From contig CAKPCL010000011.1 of the NCBI GenBank assembly GCA_934141605.1, positions 1-34,410 of the forward strand: a stretch of DNA of 34,410 bases. Reading direction: 5' to 3'. Position 1 is the first letter of the stretch. Each line of letters starts with the position of its first letter. Both the position numbers and the translations under genes were made by a program. Source of the stretch: an uncultured Clostridia bacterium. Lineage in GTDB: Bacteria; Bacillota; Clostridia; TANB77; CAG-508. The notes under the pieces were generated by a model, which searched no databases, was not told the DNA's origin, and saw only the letters and a list, made by a program, of their open reading frames with translations. Of the stretch, positions 8,703 to 16,824 are shown piece by piece.

Positions 8703-9892
8703 TGAGTATAAGAGAAAGATTAAGTGGTAATGAAGCCGTTGCAACTGCTATGAAACAAATTAATCCTGATGTTGTTGCTGCTTTCCCTATCACACCATCA
8801 ACAGAAATTCCTCAATATTTTTCAACATTTGTTGCAAATGGTTCAGTTGATACTGAATTTGTTGCTGTTGAAAGTGAACATAGTGCTATGAGTGCTTGTA
8901 TTGGTGCTGAAGCTGCTGGTTCAAGAGCTATGACTGCTACATCTGCAAATGGTTTATCTCTAATGTGGGAAATGATTCACATTGCTTCAAGTTTAAGACT
9001 TCCAATAGTTATGAACTTGGTTAATAGAGCCGTATCTGGTCCTCTTAACATACACAATGACCACTCTGATGCAATGGGAGTCCGCGATAGCGGTTGGATA
9101 ATGTTATTTTCAGAAAATAATCAGGAAGCTTATGATAATAACTTAATGGCTCACAAAATCGCTGAAAATAAAGATATTCAACTTCCTATTATGATTTGTC
9201 AAGATGGTTTCATAACATCACATGCCATAGAAAATATTGAATTAGAAAATGATGAAGAAGTTAAAAAATTTGTTGGTGAATATCACCCTGAACATTATTT
9301 ATTAAATAAAAAAGAACCAATAGCAATAGGTCCTTTAGATTTACAAGCTTATCTTTTTGAACATAAAGCTCAACAAGGTGAAGCTATGAAAGCTGCTAAG
9401 CAAGTTATTTTAGATGTTTCAAAAGAGTTTGAAAATTGGACTGGCAGACATTATGGTTTATTTGAAGAATATAAATTAGAAGACGCAGAAGTCGCAATTG
9501 TTTGTATGAACTCAACTGCTGGTACAACAAAAGCAGTTGTTGATAAATTAAGAGCTGAAGGTGTTAAAGCTGGTTTATTAAAAATCAGAGTTTACAGACC
9601 TTTCCCTGGCGAAGAAGTTTCAAAAGCCTTATCACATTTAAAAGCTGTTGCAGTATTAGATAAATCTGATTCTTTAAACGCTATTGGTGGTGCTTTATTT
9701 GAAGATGTTGTTTCTAGCATGTATGTTGCAAAACAAAATGTTCCAGTTATCAATTACATTTATGGAATTGGTGGTAGAGACACAACAGAAAAAGAAATCC
9801 AATCAGTTTATGCAGATTTAGCTGAAATTGCTAAAGACGGAAAAGTTGAAAATCCTTATAGATATTTAGGCTTAAGAAAGGAGGCAAAATAG
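8702..9892 (+). CDS. porA: 2-oxoacid:ferredoxin oxidoreductase, alpha subunit
   Basis: A 396-residue alpha subunit containing the pyrimidine-binding half of the TPP site and the C-terminal transketolase-like domain. Family features include the N-terminal SGNEAVATAMKQINPDVVAAFPITPSTE stretch beginning near residue 8, the conserved EFVAVESEHSAMSACIGAEAAG region (about 52-73) with the TPP-activating glutamate, and the RVYRPFPGEE motif (about 298-307). It overlaps porD by one base and is followed after two bases by porB, whose ribosome site GGAGG lies in the porA end. Confidence 0.93.
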   Translation: MSIRERLSGNEAVATAMKQINPDVVAAFPITPSTEIPQYFSTFVANGSVDTEFVAVESEHSAMSACIGAEAAGSRAMTATSANGLSLMWEMIHIASSLRLPIVMNLVNRAVSGPLNIHNDHSDAMGVRDSGWIMLFSENNQEAYDNNLMAHKIAENKDIQLPIMICQDGFITSHAIENIELENDEEVKKFVGEYHPEHYLLNKKEPIAIGPLDLQAYLFEHKAQQGEAMKAAKQVILDVSKEFENWTGRHYGLFEEYKLEDAEVAIVCMNSTAGTTKAVVDKLRAEGVKAGLLKIRVYRPFPGEEVSKALSHLKAVAVLDKSDSLNAIGGALFEDVVSSMYVAKQNVPVINYIYGIGGRDTTEKEIQSVYADLAEIAKDGKVENPYRYLGLRKEAK

Positions 9893-9894
9893 TC

Positions 9895-10845
9895 ATGGCA
9901 TATAATGTTAAAGAAATAGTAGCTAATAAGCCTTCAAGATTTACTGAAGGACATAGGATGTGTGCAGGTTGCGGAGCTCCTGTTGTTGCAAGACACATTT
10001 TAAGAGCATTAAAAGAAGAAGACCATGCAGTAATATCAACTGCAACTGGTTGTATGGAAGTATCAACATTTATTTATCCATACACAGCATGGACAGATTC
10101 ATTTATCCATACAGCATTTGAGTGTACATCTGCTACTTTATCAGGAGTAGAGGCTGCATACAAATCACTTAAAAAACAAGGAAAATTACCAGAAGATGAA
10201 CACACAAAATTCATCGCATTTGGTGGAGATGGTGGAACTTATGATATTGGTTTACAATCATTATCAGGAGCAATGGAAAGAGGACACGACATGTTATATG
10301 TATGCTATGATAATGGTGCATATATGAACACAGGTATCCAACGCTCATCTGCAACACCAAAATTTGCAGATACAACTACATCACCAGCTGGAAAGGTTAT
10401 TCCTGGTAAAATGCAATCGAGAAAAGATTTAACAAAAATAATGGTTGGACATCATTTACCATATGTTGCGCAATCAATTGCAGTAAATAATATGAAAGAT
10501 TTATATGAAAAAGCTGAAAAAGCAATTTACACAGAAGGTCCAACATTTTTAAATGTTATGGCTCCTTGCCCAAGAGGTTGGGGCTATGCAACAGAAGATT
10601 TAATGAAAATTAATAAATTGGCTGTTGAAACTTGCTATTGGCCTTTATATGAGGTTGTTAACGGTGTTTATCATATTTCTTATAAACCTGCTAAAAAACT
10701 TCCTATTGAAGAATTTTTGAAGCCTCAAAAAAGATTTAAACATATGTTTAAACCTGGTAATGAATATATGATTGAAGAATTCCAAAAAGAAGTTGATGCA
10801 AGATGGCAAGAACTTTTAGATTTAGAAGAAATTACGAATAAATAA
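9895..10845 (+). CDS. porB: 2-oxoacid:ferredoxin oxidoreductase, beta subunit (TPP-binding)
   Basis: A 316-residue beta subunit that binds thiamine pyrophosphate and one [4Fe-4S] cluster. Cysteines CAGCG at 23-27 and ATGC near residue 54 are cluster ligands of the family. The TPP/Mg2+ motif is GDGGTYDIG (about 119-127), with the matching YDNGAYMNTGIQ (about 143-154). Subunit order and sizes match the gamma-delta-alpha-beta enzymes of anaerobes. A strong terminator follows the stop directly. With pflB further right, the cell has two routes from pyruvate to acetyl-CoA, one yielding reduced ferredoxin and one yielding formate. Confidence 0.94.
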   Translation: MAYNVKEIVANKPSRFTEGHRMCAGCGAPVVARHILRALKEEDHAVISTATGCMEVSTFIYPYTAWTDSFIHTAFECTSATLSGVEAAYKSLKKQGKLPEDEHTKFIAFGGDGGTYDIGLQSLSGAMERGHDMLYVCYDNGAYMNTGIQRSSATPKFADTTTSPAGKVIPGKMQSRKDLTKIMVGHHLPYVAQSIAVNNMKDLYEKAEKAIYTEGPTFLNVMAPCPRGWGYATEDLMKINKLAVETCYWPLYEVVNGVYHISYKPAKKLPIEEFLKPQKRFKHMFKPGNEYMIEEFQKEVDARWQELLDLEEITNK

Positions 10846-10850
10846 AAAAA

Positions 10851-10890
10851 CAGGATTTAGAGTTTTAAACCTACTAAATCCTGATTTTTT
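10851..10890. terminator. Bidirectional terminator between porB and the ferredoxin gene
   Basis: A perfect 10-bp stem (CAGGATTTAG at 10851-10860 and its complement at 10874-10883) flanked by T6 on the right and A7 on the left. It ends both the por operon (plus) and the lepB-holB-ricT-ferredoxin operon (minus); the ferredoxin stop codon touches its T run. Confidence 0.88.
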
Positions 10891-11059
10891 ATTCTTCGAT
10901 TGGTGCTTCAACTGGGCAAACTCCAGCGCAAGTACCACAAGAAATGCATGCTGATTGATCTATAACAAATCTTTCTTCTCCTTGTGATATACAACCAACT
11001 GGACACTCTACTGCACATGCTCCACATGATATACATTTTTCTGTAATTTTATATGCCAT
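10889..11059 (-). CDS. Small 2[4Fe-4S] ferredoxin, 56 residues
   Basis: A complete clostridial-type ferredoxin. Two cluster motifs are intact: C9xxC12xxC15xxxC19-P and C38xxC41xxC44xxxC48-P, with each cluster completed by the last cysteine of the other motif. An additional cysteine is at 23. Start ATG at 11059-11057; its ribosome site AGGAGGTG lies inside the 3' end of ricT, and the two genes overlap by 11 bases, so translation is coupled. It is the natural electron acceptor for the pyruvate:ferredoxin oxidoreductase encoded convergently across the shared terminator. The gene reads intact with 18 acidic or amide residues and few basic ones, as expected for this family. Confidence 0.93.
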   Translation of the reverse strand: MAYKITEKCISCGACAVECPVGCISQGEERFVIDQSACISCGTCAGVCPVEAPIEE

Positions 11060-11975
11060 TTTTTTCACCTCCTAATTTCTTTTCTTCTTCTTTTTCTAAT
11101 TCTTCTAATTCTTCTAGTTCTTTTCTATTCTTTATTTCCTCTTCATCTAGTTGTTCTCTTTCAACATCTTTTATAACTTTAACATCTTTTGCATCATATT
11201 TTTTATATGTATAGCCATCTTCTGTTTTAAATTTGACTCTTAATTTCTCTTTTAATATCTCTATGTTATCTACTTCTCCCTCACCATCTTCTGTCTCTAC
11301 TATTGCTCCGATATTTGGAAGATGTTCCAATTTTTCTTGGTATGCTTCATTTTCATACTTTAGACAACACATAAGTCTTCCACAGTTTCCTGATATCTTT
11401 GATGGATTTAAAGACATATTTTGTTCTTTTGCCATTTTTATTGATACTGATTCAAAACCACTTAAAAATGAACAACAGCATAATTCCCTTCCACATATAC
11501 CATTTCCACCAATTCTTTTAACTTCATCTCTTACGCCTATTTGTCTTAATTCTATTCTTGTTTTATAAATAGCTGCTAAGTCTCTTACTAGTTCTCTGAA
11601 ATCTACTCTTCCATCTGATGTAAAATAAAATAAAATTTTACTATTATCAAATTTGCATTCAACTTCTGTAAGTACTATATTAAGTTTATGTTCTTTTATC
11701 TTTTCTTCACAAACCTTAAAAGCTTCTTTTTCTATTTTTTTGCATTCTTCATATCTTTTTGTATCTTTATATGTTGCTATTCTTAACACTTTTTTTAATG
11801 GAGCAACTACTTTATCATCTTCTACATGTCTATTGGGAATTAGTACCTCTGCATATTCCTCACCTTGTGAAGTTTCAACAATTACATTGTCTCCCTTTTT
11901 TACTTTTAATCCTTTTGGATCAAAGAAATATATTTTTCCTAACTTTTTAAATCTTATTCCTATAATATTTTTCAA
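11049..11975 (-). CDS. ricT: PSP1-domain protein RicT (YaaT)
   Basis: About 308 residues. RicT/YaaT belongs to the Ric complex (RicA-RicF-RicT) that in Bacillus carries iron-sulfur clusters and stimulates RNase Y processing, sporulation and competence. The PSP1 core is seen in the N-terminal IIGIRFKKLGKIYFFDPKG region and in the cysteine-rich centre (GICGRELCCCSFL and NCGRLMCCLKYE). The C-terminus is a Glu/Lys-rich tail. An ATG at 11993 is in frame but has no ribosome site; the TTG at 11975 lies nine bases after GGAG and gives MKNIIGIRFKK, matching the Bacillus N-terminus, so TTG is chosen. It follows holB, the order found in many Firmicutes (holB-yaaT), and overlaps the ferredoxin gene. Confidence 0.88.
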   Translation of the reverse strand: MKNIIGIRFKKLGKIYFFDPKGLKVKKGDNVIVETSQGEEYAEVLIPNRHVEDDKVVAPLKKVLRIATYKDTKRYEECKKIEKEAFKVCEEKIKEHKLNIVLTEVECKFDNSKILFYFTSDGRVDFRELVRDLAAIYKTRIELRQIGVRDEVKRIGGNGICGRELCCCSFLSGFESVSIKMAKEQNMSLNPSKISGNCGRLMCCLKYENEAYQEKLEHLPNIGAIVETEDGEGEVDNIEILKEKLRVKFKTEDGYTYKKYDAKDVKVIKDVEREQLDEEEIKNRKELEELEELEKEEEKKLGGEKNGI

Positions 11976-12030
11976 AATTTCATCTCCAATCATTATATAT
12001 CAGTTTAGGTTATTTTATTCATACAAAATA

Positions 12031-12922
12031 TTAATTTACTTCTTCCCATAAACTAAGTAACATATTATCTATAGTCATATCATAATTTGCATTTGATTGC
12101 AATCTTTTTTTTGTATCCTCTATAATTTTTATACAGTTTGCATATTTATTTGACTTTCTTGCTAATCCTATAAGTACTATATTTATATAATCCAATATGT
12201 CATTTTTCTTATCTTTAAGCTTATATATTGGTTCTGCCATGTTTAATATGTCTATCTTATCTTTGCTTTCTAATTGATACATTATTTGTTCTATTTTTTC
12301 ATATTCTTCTTGTCCATCTTTTACTTGAATAGCTTTTCCAATGCTTCCTTGAAAAGATGCTAGCATAACTTTGCTTGATATATCTGTTTTATAATTTTCT
12401 TTCATATATTTTGCTATATCTTCATCTGATATTTTGTTAAAGTGTAATATCATACATCTCGATTTTATTGTGTTTAAAAAAGCATTTTCATTTGCTCCTA
12501 TTAAAATAATAGTAACAAATTCTGGCGGTTCTTCTAAAGTTTTAAGCAAACAGTTTTGAGCTTCACCGTGTCATTTTGTCTGCATCATTAATTATATAAA
12601 CTTTTTTATTTGATATTATTGGTTTTTCAGCAACTTTACTTTGAAATTCTCTTATTTGTTCTATTTTTAAACTACTACCATAAGGTTCTATAATCATAAA
12701 ATCAGGATTATTGCTTGTATCAAATTCTATACATGATTTACATTTGTTGCAATATTTATCCTCAGCAGTACATAAAATCATTTTTGCAAATTCTTTAGCA
12801 ATTAACCTTTTTCCAATTCCCTCAGTTCCTAGAAATAGATAGCTATGAGATGTTCTATTATTTTTAGCAGAATTAGTTAATGTTTCTTTAATTTTTTCAT
12901 TTCCTATTATATTTTCAAACAT
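12031..12922 (-). CDS. holB: DNA polymerase III delta-prime subunit, +1 shift at in-frame CGG
   Basis: Delta-prime is a clamp-loader subunit of the replicative polymerase and is normally essential. The N-terminal part (MFENIIGNEKIKETL..., P-loop GTEGIGK, four zinc-type cysteines C-x6-C-x2-C-x2-C) runs to DADKMT and then hits CGG followed by TGA. The C-terminal part (EAQNCLLKTLEEPPEF...) is in the next frame and joins exactly if CGGT counts as one codon at position 119, giving 296 residues, a normal length. Codons before and after the break are conserved, and nothing else in the gene is disturbed. No RF2-like upstream ribosome-binding stimulator is seen. The gene starts 12 bases after lepB, with AAGGAG before the ATG. 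It could be a sequencing error or a pseudogene, but six identical breaks elsewhere in this window argue for recoding. Confidence 0.88.
12565..12568 (-). other. CGGT recoding site in holB
   Basis: Minus-strand context ATG ACA CGGT GAA GCT. In the zero frame CGG is followed at once by TGA. Reading four bases restores MT-x-EAQNCLLKTLEEPP. Glycine is assumed here by analogy; delta-prime families vary at this position, so this site is the weakest evidence for the identity of the residue. Confidence 0.75.
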
Positions 12923-12934
12923 CTTAGCTCCTTT

Positions 12935-13573
12935 TTATTTTACTTTTCCAAATAAGTTTAATGGCCAAATTCTAATCCATACTTTACTTTCTATTTTTTC
13001 TAATGGAATACAACCAAAAGCTCTACAATCTGTACTATGGCTTCTATTGTCCCCCATTGCAAACACGCAATTTTCTGGAACAATAAAATTATCTAATGCA
13101 CTTTCTGTTTCTGTAACAATACCTTCTGGTAAATAATCTTCTTGTAATTTTTCACCATTTATATACACATTTCCGTCTTTTATCTCAACATGTTCACCTG
13201 GTAAAGCTATTACTCTTTTTATATAACTATCTTTTCCTATTTCTAATACATAGTATTTAAACTTATTAAAAAGACCTGTTGGTTCATTTGTATATTTTGC
13301 TACTGGATTTGAATTATCAACTTTTTCATAAGTATTATTTGATATTCTACTTGGTGCTTCAAAAGTTATTATATCTCCCTTTTCTGGCATTTTTTTAGTT
13401 GTTCTTCCCCACCTATTAAGCCATAATCTTTGATTTTCTATCAATGTTGGCTTCATTGATACTTGTTGTACTATTGTAGGTGTTCCTATATAATATCTAA
13501 ACAATAATGCTAGAATTACTGCTATTACTATGCAGTAAATCCATTCTAATATATCTTTTACTTTCCCGTTCAT
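12935..13573 (-). CDS. lepB: Signal peptidase I
   Basis: A type I signal peptidase of 212 residues that cleaves signal peptides from exported proteins at the outer face of the membrane. One N-terminal membrane anchor (about 9-29) precedes the catalytic domain. Ser39 in QQVSMKPTL is the nucleophile and Lys119 in YIKRVIALPGE the general base; the family box MGDNRSHSTDCRAFG is near 172-186. It begins the lepB-holB-ricT-ferredoxin operon, with its own promoter and ribosome site AGGAGAT. Confidence 0.93.
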   Translation of the reverse strand: MNGKVKDILEWIYCIVIAVILALLFRYYIGTPTIVQQVSMKPTLIENQRLWLNRWGRTTKKMPEKGDIITFEAPSRISNNTYEKVDNSNPVAKYTNEPTGLFNKFKYYVLEIGKDSYIKRVIALPGEHVEIKDGNVYINGEKLQEDYLPEGIVTETESALDNFIVPENCVFAMGDNRSHSTDCRAFGCIPLEKIESKVWIRIWPLNLFGKVK

Positions 13574-13607
13574 CTATAACTATCTCCTAATCATTTTTAT
13601 CCATAAC

Positions 13608-13636
13608 ATTATACATTAAATTCTAACATTTATCAA
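13608..13636 (-). promoter_or_regulatory. Promoter of the lepB operon
   Basis: Minus strand TTGATA (13636-13631), 17 bases, TATAAT (13613-13608), about 35 bases upstream of the lepB ATG. A possible weaker plus-strand -10 (TATAAT, 13653-13658) for the divergent gene overlaps this region. Confidence 0.6.
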
Positions 13637-13718
13637 TAAAATGTTTAATTATTATAATATTTTTTAAAAATGTATTAATATTTCTAACTATTCATATAAA
13701 TATATTGGAGGTACAATA

Positions 13719-14252
13719 ATGGAAAACAAAAAAACATTTTTAAAATATGAAATAATTAGCACTATATTCACAATGATTTTAGGCACATTGCTACATTTCA
13801 CATACGAATGGTCAGGAAACAATACATTTATTGCAAGTTTCAGTGCAGTAAATGAAAGCACATGGGAACATCTAAAGCTACTATTTTATCCCATGCTATT
13901 AACAACAATAATTGGATTTTTTTATATTGGAAAAGGTTCCAAAAATTTTCTATGTGCTAGGCTATTGGGCATTTTAAGTAGCCTTTTATTTACTATTATT
14001 TTCTTTTATACTTATACTGGCATAATTGGAACTAATTTTGCTTTTATTGATATAAGCATATTTTTTGTAGCTGTTCTTTTAGGTGAATTTATATCTTACA
14101 AAATATTACTTTCCAGTCTAAAATGTAATAATTATGTAGCAATATTTTTTATCATATTTTTACTTATTTGTTTTATTACTTTTACTTACTTTCCAATAAA
14201 AATTGGGCTTTTTAAAGATCCTATTACAAACAGTTTTGGAATTAATTCTTAA
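13719..14252 (+). CDS. Small polytopic membrane protein, DUF6512-like
   Basis: A 177-residue protein with about five hydrophobic segments and a short cytoplasmic N-terminus. Its most distinctive stretch, SAVNESTWEHLKLLFYP (about 42-58), is a signature I associate with a family of uncharacterised Firmicutes membrane proteins (DUF6512); function is unknown. The start is supported by GGAGGT seven bases before the ATG. It stands alone between divergent lepB and the convergent histidine kinase gene, and has its own terminator. No in-frame CGG. Confidence 0.65.
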   Translation: MENKKTFLKYEIISTIFTMILGTLLHFTYEWSGNNTFIASFSAVNESTWEHLKLLFYPMLLTTIIGFFYIGKGSKNFLCARLLGILSSLLFTIIFFYTYTGIIGTNFAFIDISIFFVAVLLGEFISYKILLSSLKCNNYVAIFFIIFLLICFITFTYFPIKIGLFKDPITNSFGINS

Positions 14253-14265
14253 TAAAATGGATTAA

Positions 14266-14298
14266 GGAGGAACAATTAACAGTTCCTCCCTATTTTTA
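14266..14298 (+). terminator. Terminator after the small membrane protein gene
   Basis: Stem GGAGGAAC (14266-14273) with GTTCCTCC (14282-14289), then a T-rich stretch. It lies between the convergent membrane protein and histidine kinase genes. Confidence 0.75.
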
Positions 14299-14299
14299 T

Positions 14300-15634
14300 T
14301 TATTGTTTAGTTGGAATACGAATAACAACTTCTGTACCTTCCCCAACTTTACTTTTAATATCAATACTTCCGCCGTTTTTATCCAAAATTTCTTTTGCAA
14401 TAGAAAGACCCAAACCAGTTCCTCCCATTTCTCTAGTACGCGCTTTATCAACTCTATAAAATCTCTCAAAAATTCTAGATAAATCTTCTTCAGGAATACC
14501 AATACCATTATCAAATATTTTTATATAGGCATCATTATAAACAAAACCTACATAAATCTTTATTTCTCCATTATCATGTGTATATTTAATACTATTTGTT
14601 AAAATATTTAAAACTACTCTTTCAATATCATCTTTATCAGCATAAACTAATGGAACATCTGCTGTTACAAAGCAATTGACTTTATGTCCTTTTTTCTTTA
14701 TTTCAATTGCTAATTTTTCTTGGCATCTCTTTACTAATTCTCCTAAATCAAATGATTCTTTTTGAGTTTTCTTTTTATTGCTGTCATATCTAGAAAGTGT
14801 TAATAAATCAGTAACTAGTCGAGCCATTCTTCGTGACTCTGAAGCTATTACATTTAAAAATTTATTTTGTGTTTCTTCATCATATCCACCTTCTAAAAGT
14901 GTATCTGCATAACCCATAATAGAAGTTATTGGTGTTTTTAATTCATGTGATACATCTGCTACAAGTTCTTTTTGCATATTATCTAGTTTTACATGTTCTG
15001 TAATATCTTGGATTACTGCAATTACTCCATCTGGCAATTCATCTTCGTTTTTAAATGGTGCAAACAAAACTTTTACATATCTATCATCAACTTGTATTCT
15101 TTGTTCAGTAGATGTCCATGTTTCAAGGTAAATTACTTTTTCCATATTTATATCTAATTTGAATTTACCAAAAATGTCATCAAATGTACTGTCTTCTGGA
15201 CTAATACTTAAGAACTTTTTAGCAGCTGGATTTATCAATATTATTTCTCCACTCATATTAAAAGCAATAATTCCATCTGTCATGTGCAAAAGAATTGTTT
15301 CTATTTGATTTTTTCTTGAAGAAACTTCACTAAGCTTGTCCTTTAATTCTGCTCTTTCATCACTTTTAATATATTTATTTTTTGGACAAATAATAAATTT
15401 TGATAAATATGATGAAATTACAATTGCTACAATTATATATGTTGCAATAATTATCGTTACTTCTCTTTTTGCATTTATATAGATACTATTTATGTTTTGA
15501 TTTTCATTACTTATTTCTATTAGTTGTGGGATCTGTGCCAAAGAATTTAAGTATAAAAATCCTAAAGCTCCAATAAGTATCAATCCTGCAAATATAGATA
15601 TAAATATAATTTTAGATTTTATATTTTTATACAT
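14300..15634 (-). CDS. Membrane sensor histidine kinase (PhoR/WalK-like)
   Basis: A 444-residue kinase: two membrane segments (about 9-30 and 60-82) enclosing a short extracellular loop of about 30 residues, a PAS domain (about 108-212), a HisKA dimerisation domain with the phospho-acceptor His230 in VSHELKTP, and a C-terminal HATPase domain with N box (LTNSIKYT), DNGIGIPEED and GGTGLGLSIAKEI. No response regulator gene is in the window, so the partner is elsewhere. It begins one base after the murG stop region (TAAAATG), and so appears to be the last gene of the cell-wall and division operon, suggesting it senses or is expressed with envelope synthesis. The very small extracellular loop resembles kinases that sense within the membrane or through a partner. 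Confidence 0.9.
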   Translation of the reverse strand: MYKNIKSKIIFISIFAGLILIGALGFLYLNSLAQIPQLIEISNENQNINSIYINAKREVTIIIATYIIVAIVISSYLSKFIICPKNKYIKSDERAELKDKLSEVSSRKNQIETILLHMTDGIIAFNMSGEIILINPAAKKFLSISPEDSTFDDIFGKFKLDINMEKVIYLETWTSTEQRIQVDDRYVKVLFAPFKNEDELPDGVIAVIQDITEHVKLDNMQKELVADVSHELKTPITSIMGYADTLLEGGYDEETQNKFLNVIASESRRMARLVTDLLTLSRYDSNKKKTQKESFDLGELVKRCQEKLAIEIKKKGHKVNCFVTADVPLVYADKDDIERVVLNILTNSIKYTHDNGEIKIYVGFVYNDAYIKIFDNGIGIPEEDLSRIFERFYRVDKARTREMGGTGLGLSIAKEILDKNGGSIDIKSKVGEGTEVVIRIPTKQ

Positions 15635-15635
15635 T

Positions 15636-16761
15636 TTATTTGTTCTCCTTAACTAATTTAACTATTTCTTGATAAATCTTATCTTCAACATTATTTGTTG
15701 AGACTTTAAGACTATTTTTTGACATTTGCATTTCTACATTTTTATCTAAAACTATTTTTTCTATTTGTTCATTTAAATTTTTATAATTTAATTCATCATT
15801 TAAAATTATTTTTGTAGCCCCTACATTTTCTAATACTTTGGCATTGTATAATTGATGATTTCCACTTACATTTGGTAATGGTATTAATATTGAAGGTTTG
15901 CCTAAATTAGATATTTCAGTTATAGTCATTGCTCCACTTCTAGCTACAATTAAATTCGAAATATTCATTATTTCTTCCATGTTATATATATATGGAAGTA
16001 TTCTAGCATTTTCAATATTATTTATACTGATATTTTTATCTTGTAGTTGTTGTTTAATAATATCATACTGTTTTGGTCCTGTGGCCCATATTATTTGATA
16101 GTTTTTATTTAATTTGTCATCTAGTATTCCTAAAATTGCTTCATTTATTTTTTGTGCTCCTTGACTTCCGCCAAAAATTAATACTATTGGTTTTGTTTCA
16201 TTAAGACCTGCTTTTTTTACTATATCTAATTTTTCATTAATATTATAGTCTTTTTTTGATATTTTTACTGGTGTTCCTGTAAAAACTATTTTCTTTGCAT
16301 TTTTAATTCTATCTTCTGCATCTTTAAAAGATACTAAAATTGTGTCTGTTTTTTTAGCAAGCATTTTAACTGCTTTTCCTGGAAAGGCATTACTTTCATG
16401 TAGTACTGTTGGAATTCCTAGATTATGTGCTGCTGTAATAGTTGCACCACAAATATATCCACCTGTTCCTATTACTATATCTGGCTTAAATTCCTTAATT
16501 ATTTTTTTTGCTTCTCCATATCCTTGAATTGTTTTAAACATTTTTTTTAGGTTTTCGAAGCTAATTTTTTTGCTTAATCCATAAGCATCTATAGTTTTTA
16601 ACTCATATCCGATTTCTTGGAACTAAGTCATTTTCTAATCCTCTTGTTGTTCCTATAAAAATAATTTCTGATTTTTTTTCTTCTTCTTTTATTTTATTAG
16701 CAATAGCAAGCCCGGGATTTATATGTCCTCCTGTACCTGCTGCAGCAATAATTACTCTCAT
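15636..16761 (-). CDS. murG: MurG, lipid II-forming glycosyltransferase, +1 shift at in-frame CGG
   Basis: MurG transfers GlcNAc from UDP-GlcNAc to lipid I at the inner face of the membrane. The N-terminus MRVIIAAAGTGGHINPGLAIA carries the GTGGHxxP nucleotide loop and runs to ENDLVPRN, then meets CGG (codon 51) and soon TGA. The next frame continues YELKTIDAYGLSKKISFENLKKMF and onward through GTGGY, LHESNAFPG and FGGSQGA to the end. Counting CGGA as one codon gives ENDLVPRN-G-YELKTI, the usual LVPxxGY of MurG, and 374 residues in all. The ATG at 16761 follows GGAGG. murG lies 61 bases after ftsW, separated by a dispersed hairpin repeat. A true pseudogene is unlikely since no second murG is visible and the rest is well conserved. 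Confidence 0.92.
16608..16611 (-). other. CGGA recoding site in murG
   Basis: Minus-strand context AGA AAT CGGA TAT GAG. The zero frame ends at TGA two codons later. Four-base reading places one residue at the conserved glycine of VPxxGY. Confidence 0.85.
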
Positions 16762-16783
16762 TTTTATCCTCCAATTAAAATAC

Positions 16784-16824
16784 CGAGATTTAATGTGGTA
16801 ACCCCTTAATCCCGAATTTTTTTT
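16784..16824 (+). repeat. 31-nt hairpin repeat with T run, copy B
   Basis: Arms CGAGATT (16784-16790) and AATCCCG (16808-16814) enclose TGTGGTAACCCCTT, followed by a T run on the plus strand. It matches the hairpin at 27999-28029 in 27 of 31 positions, including the loop. Here it is antisense to ftsW and murG and overlaps the ftsW stop codon (16823-16825). Confidence 0.7.

Noticed and set aside
12565..12568. An RF2-type programmed frameshift at holB alone
   Set aside because: There is no upstream AGGGGG-like stimulator and no re-pairing of the P-site tRNA in the +1 frame, and the other six sites do not have a stop directly after CGG.
12031..12922. Explaining holB, murG, ftsW, rluD and the Rpn-like gene as ordinary pseudogenes or random indels
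   Set aside because: All seven breaks have the same sign, the same trinucleotide and the same codon phase, the flanking protein is intact, and three genes are normally essential. A context-specific sequencing artefact that adds C before GG remains possible and is stated as a refuting test.
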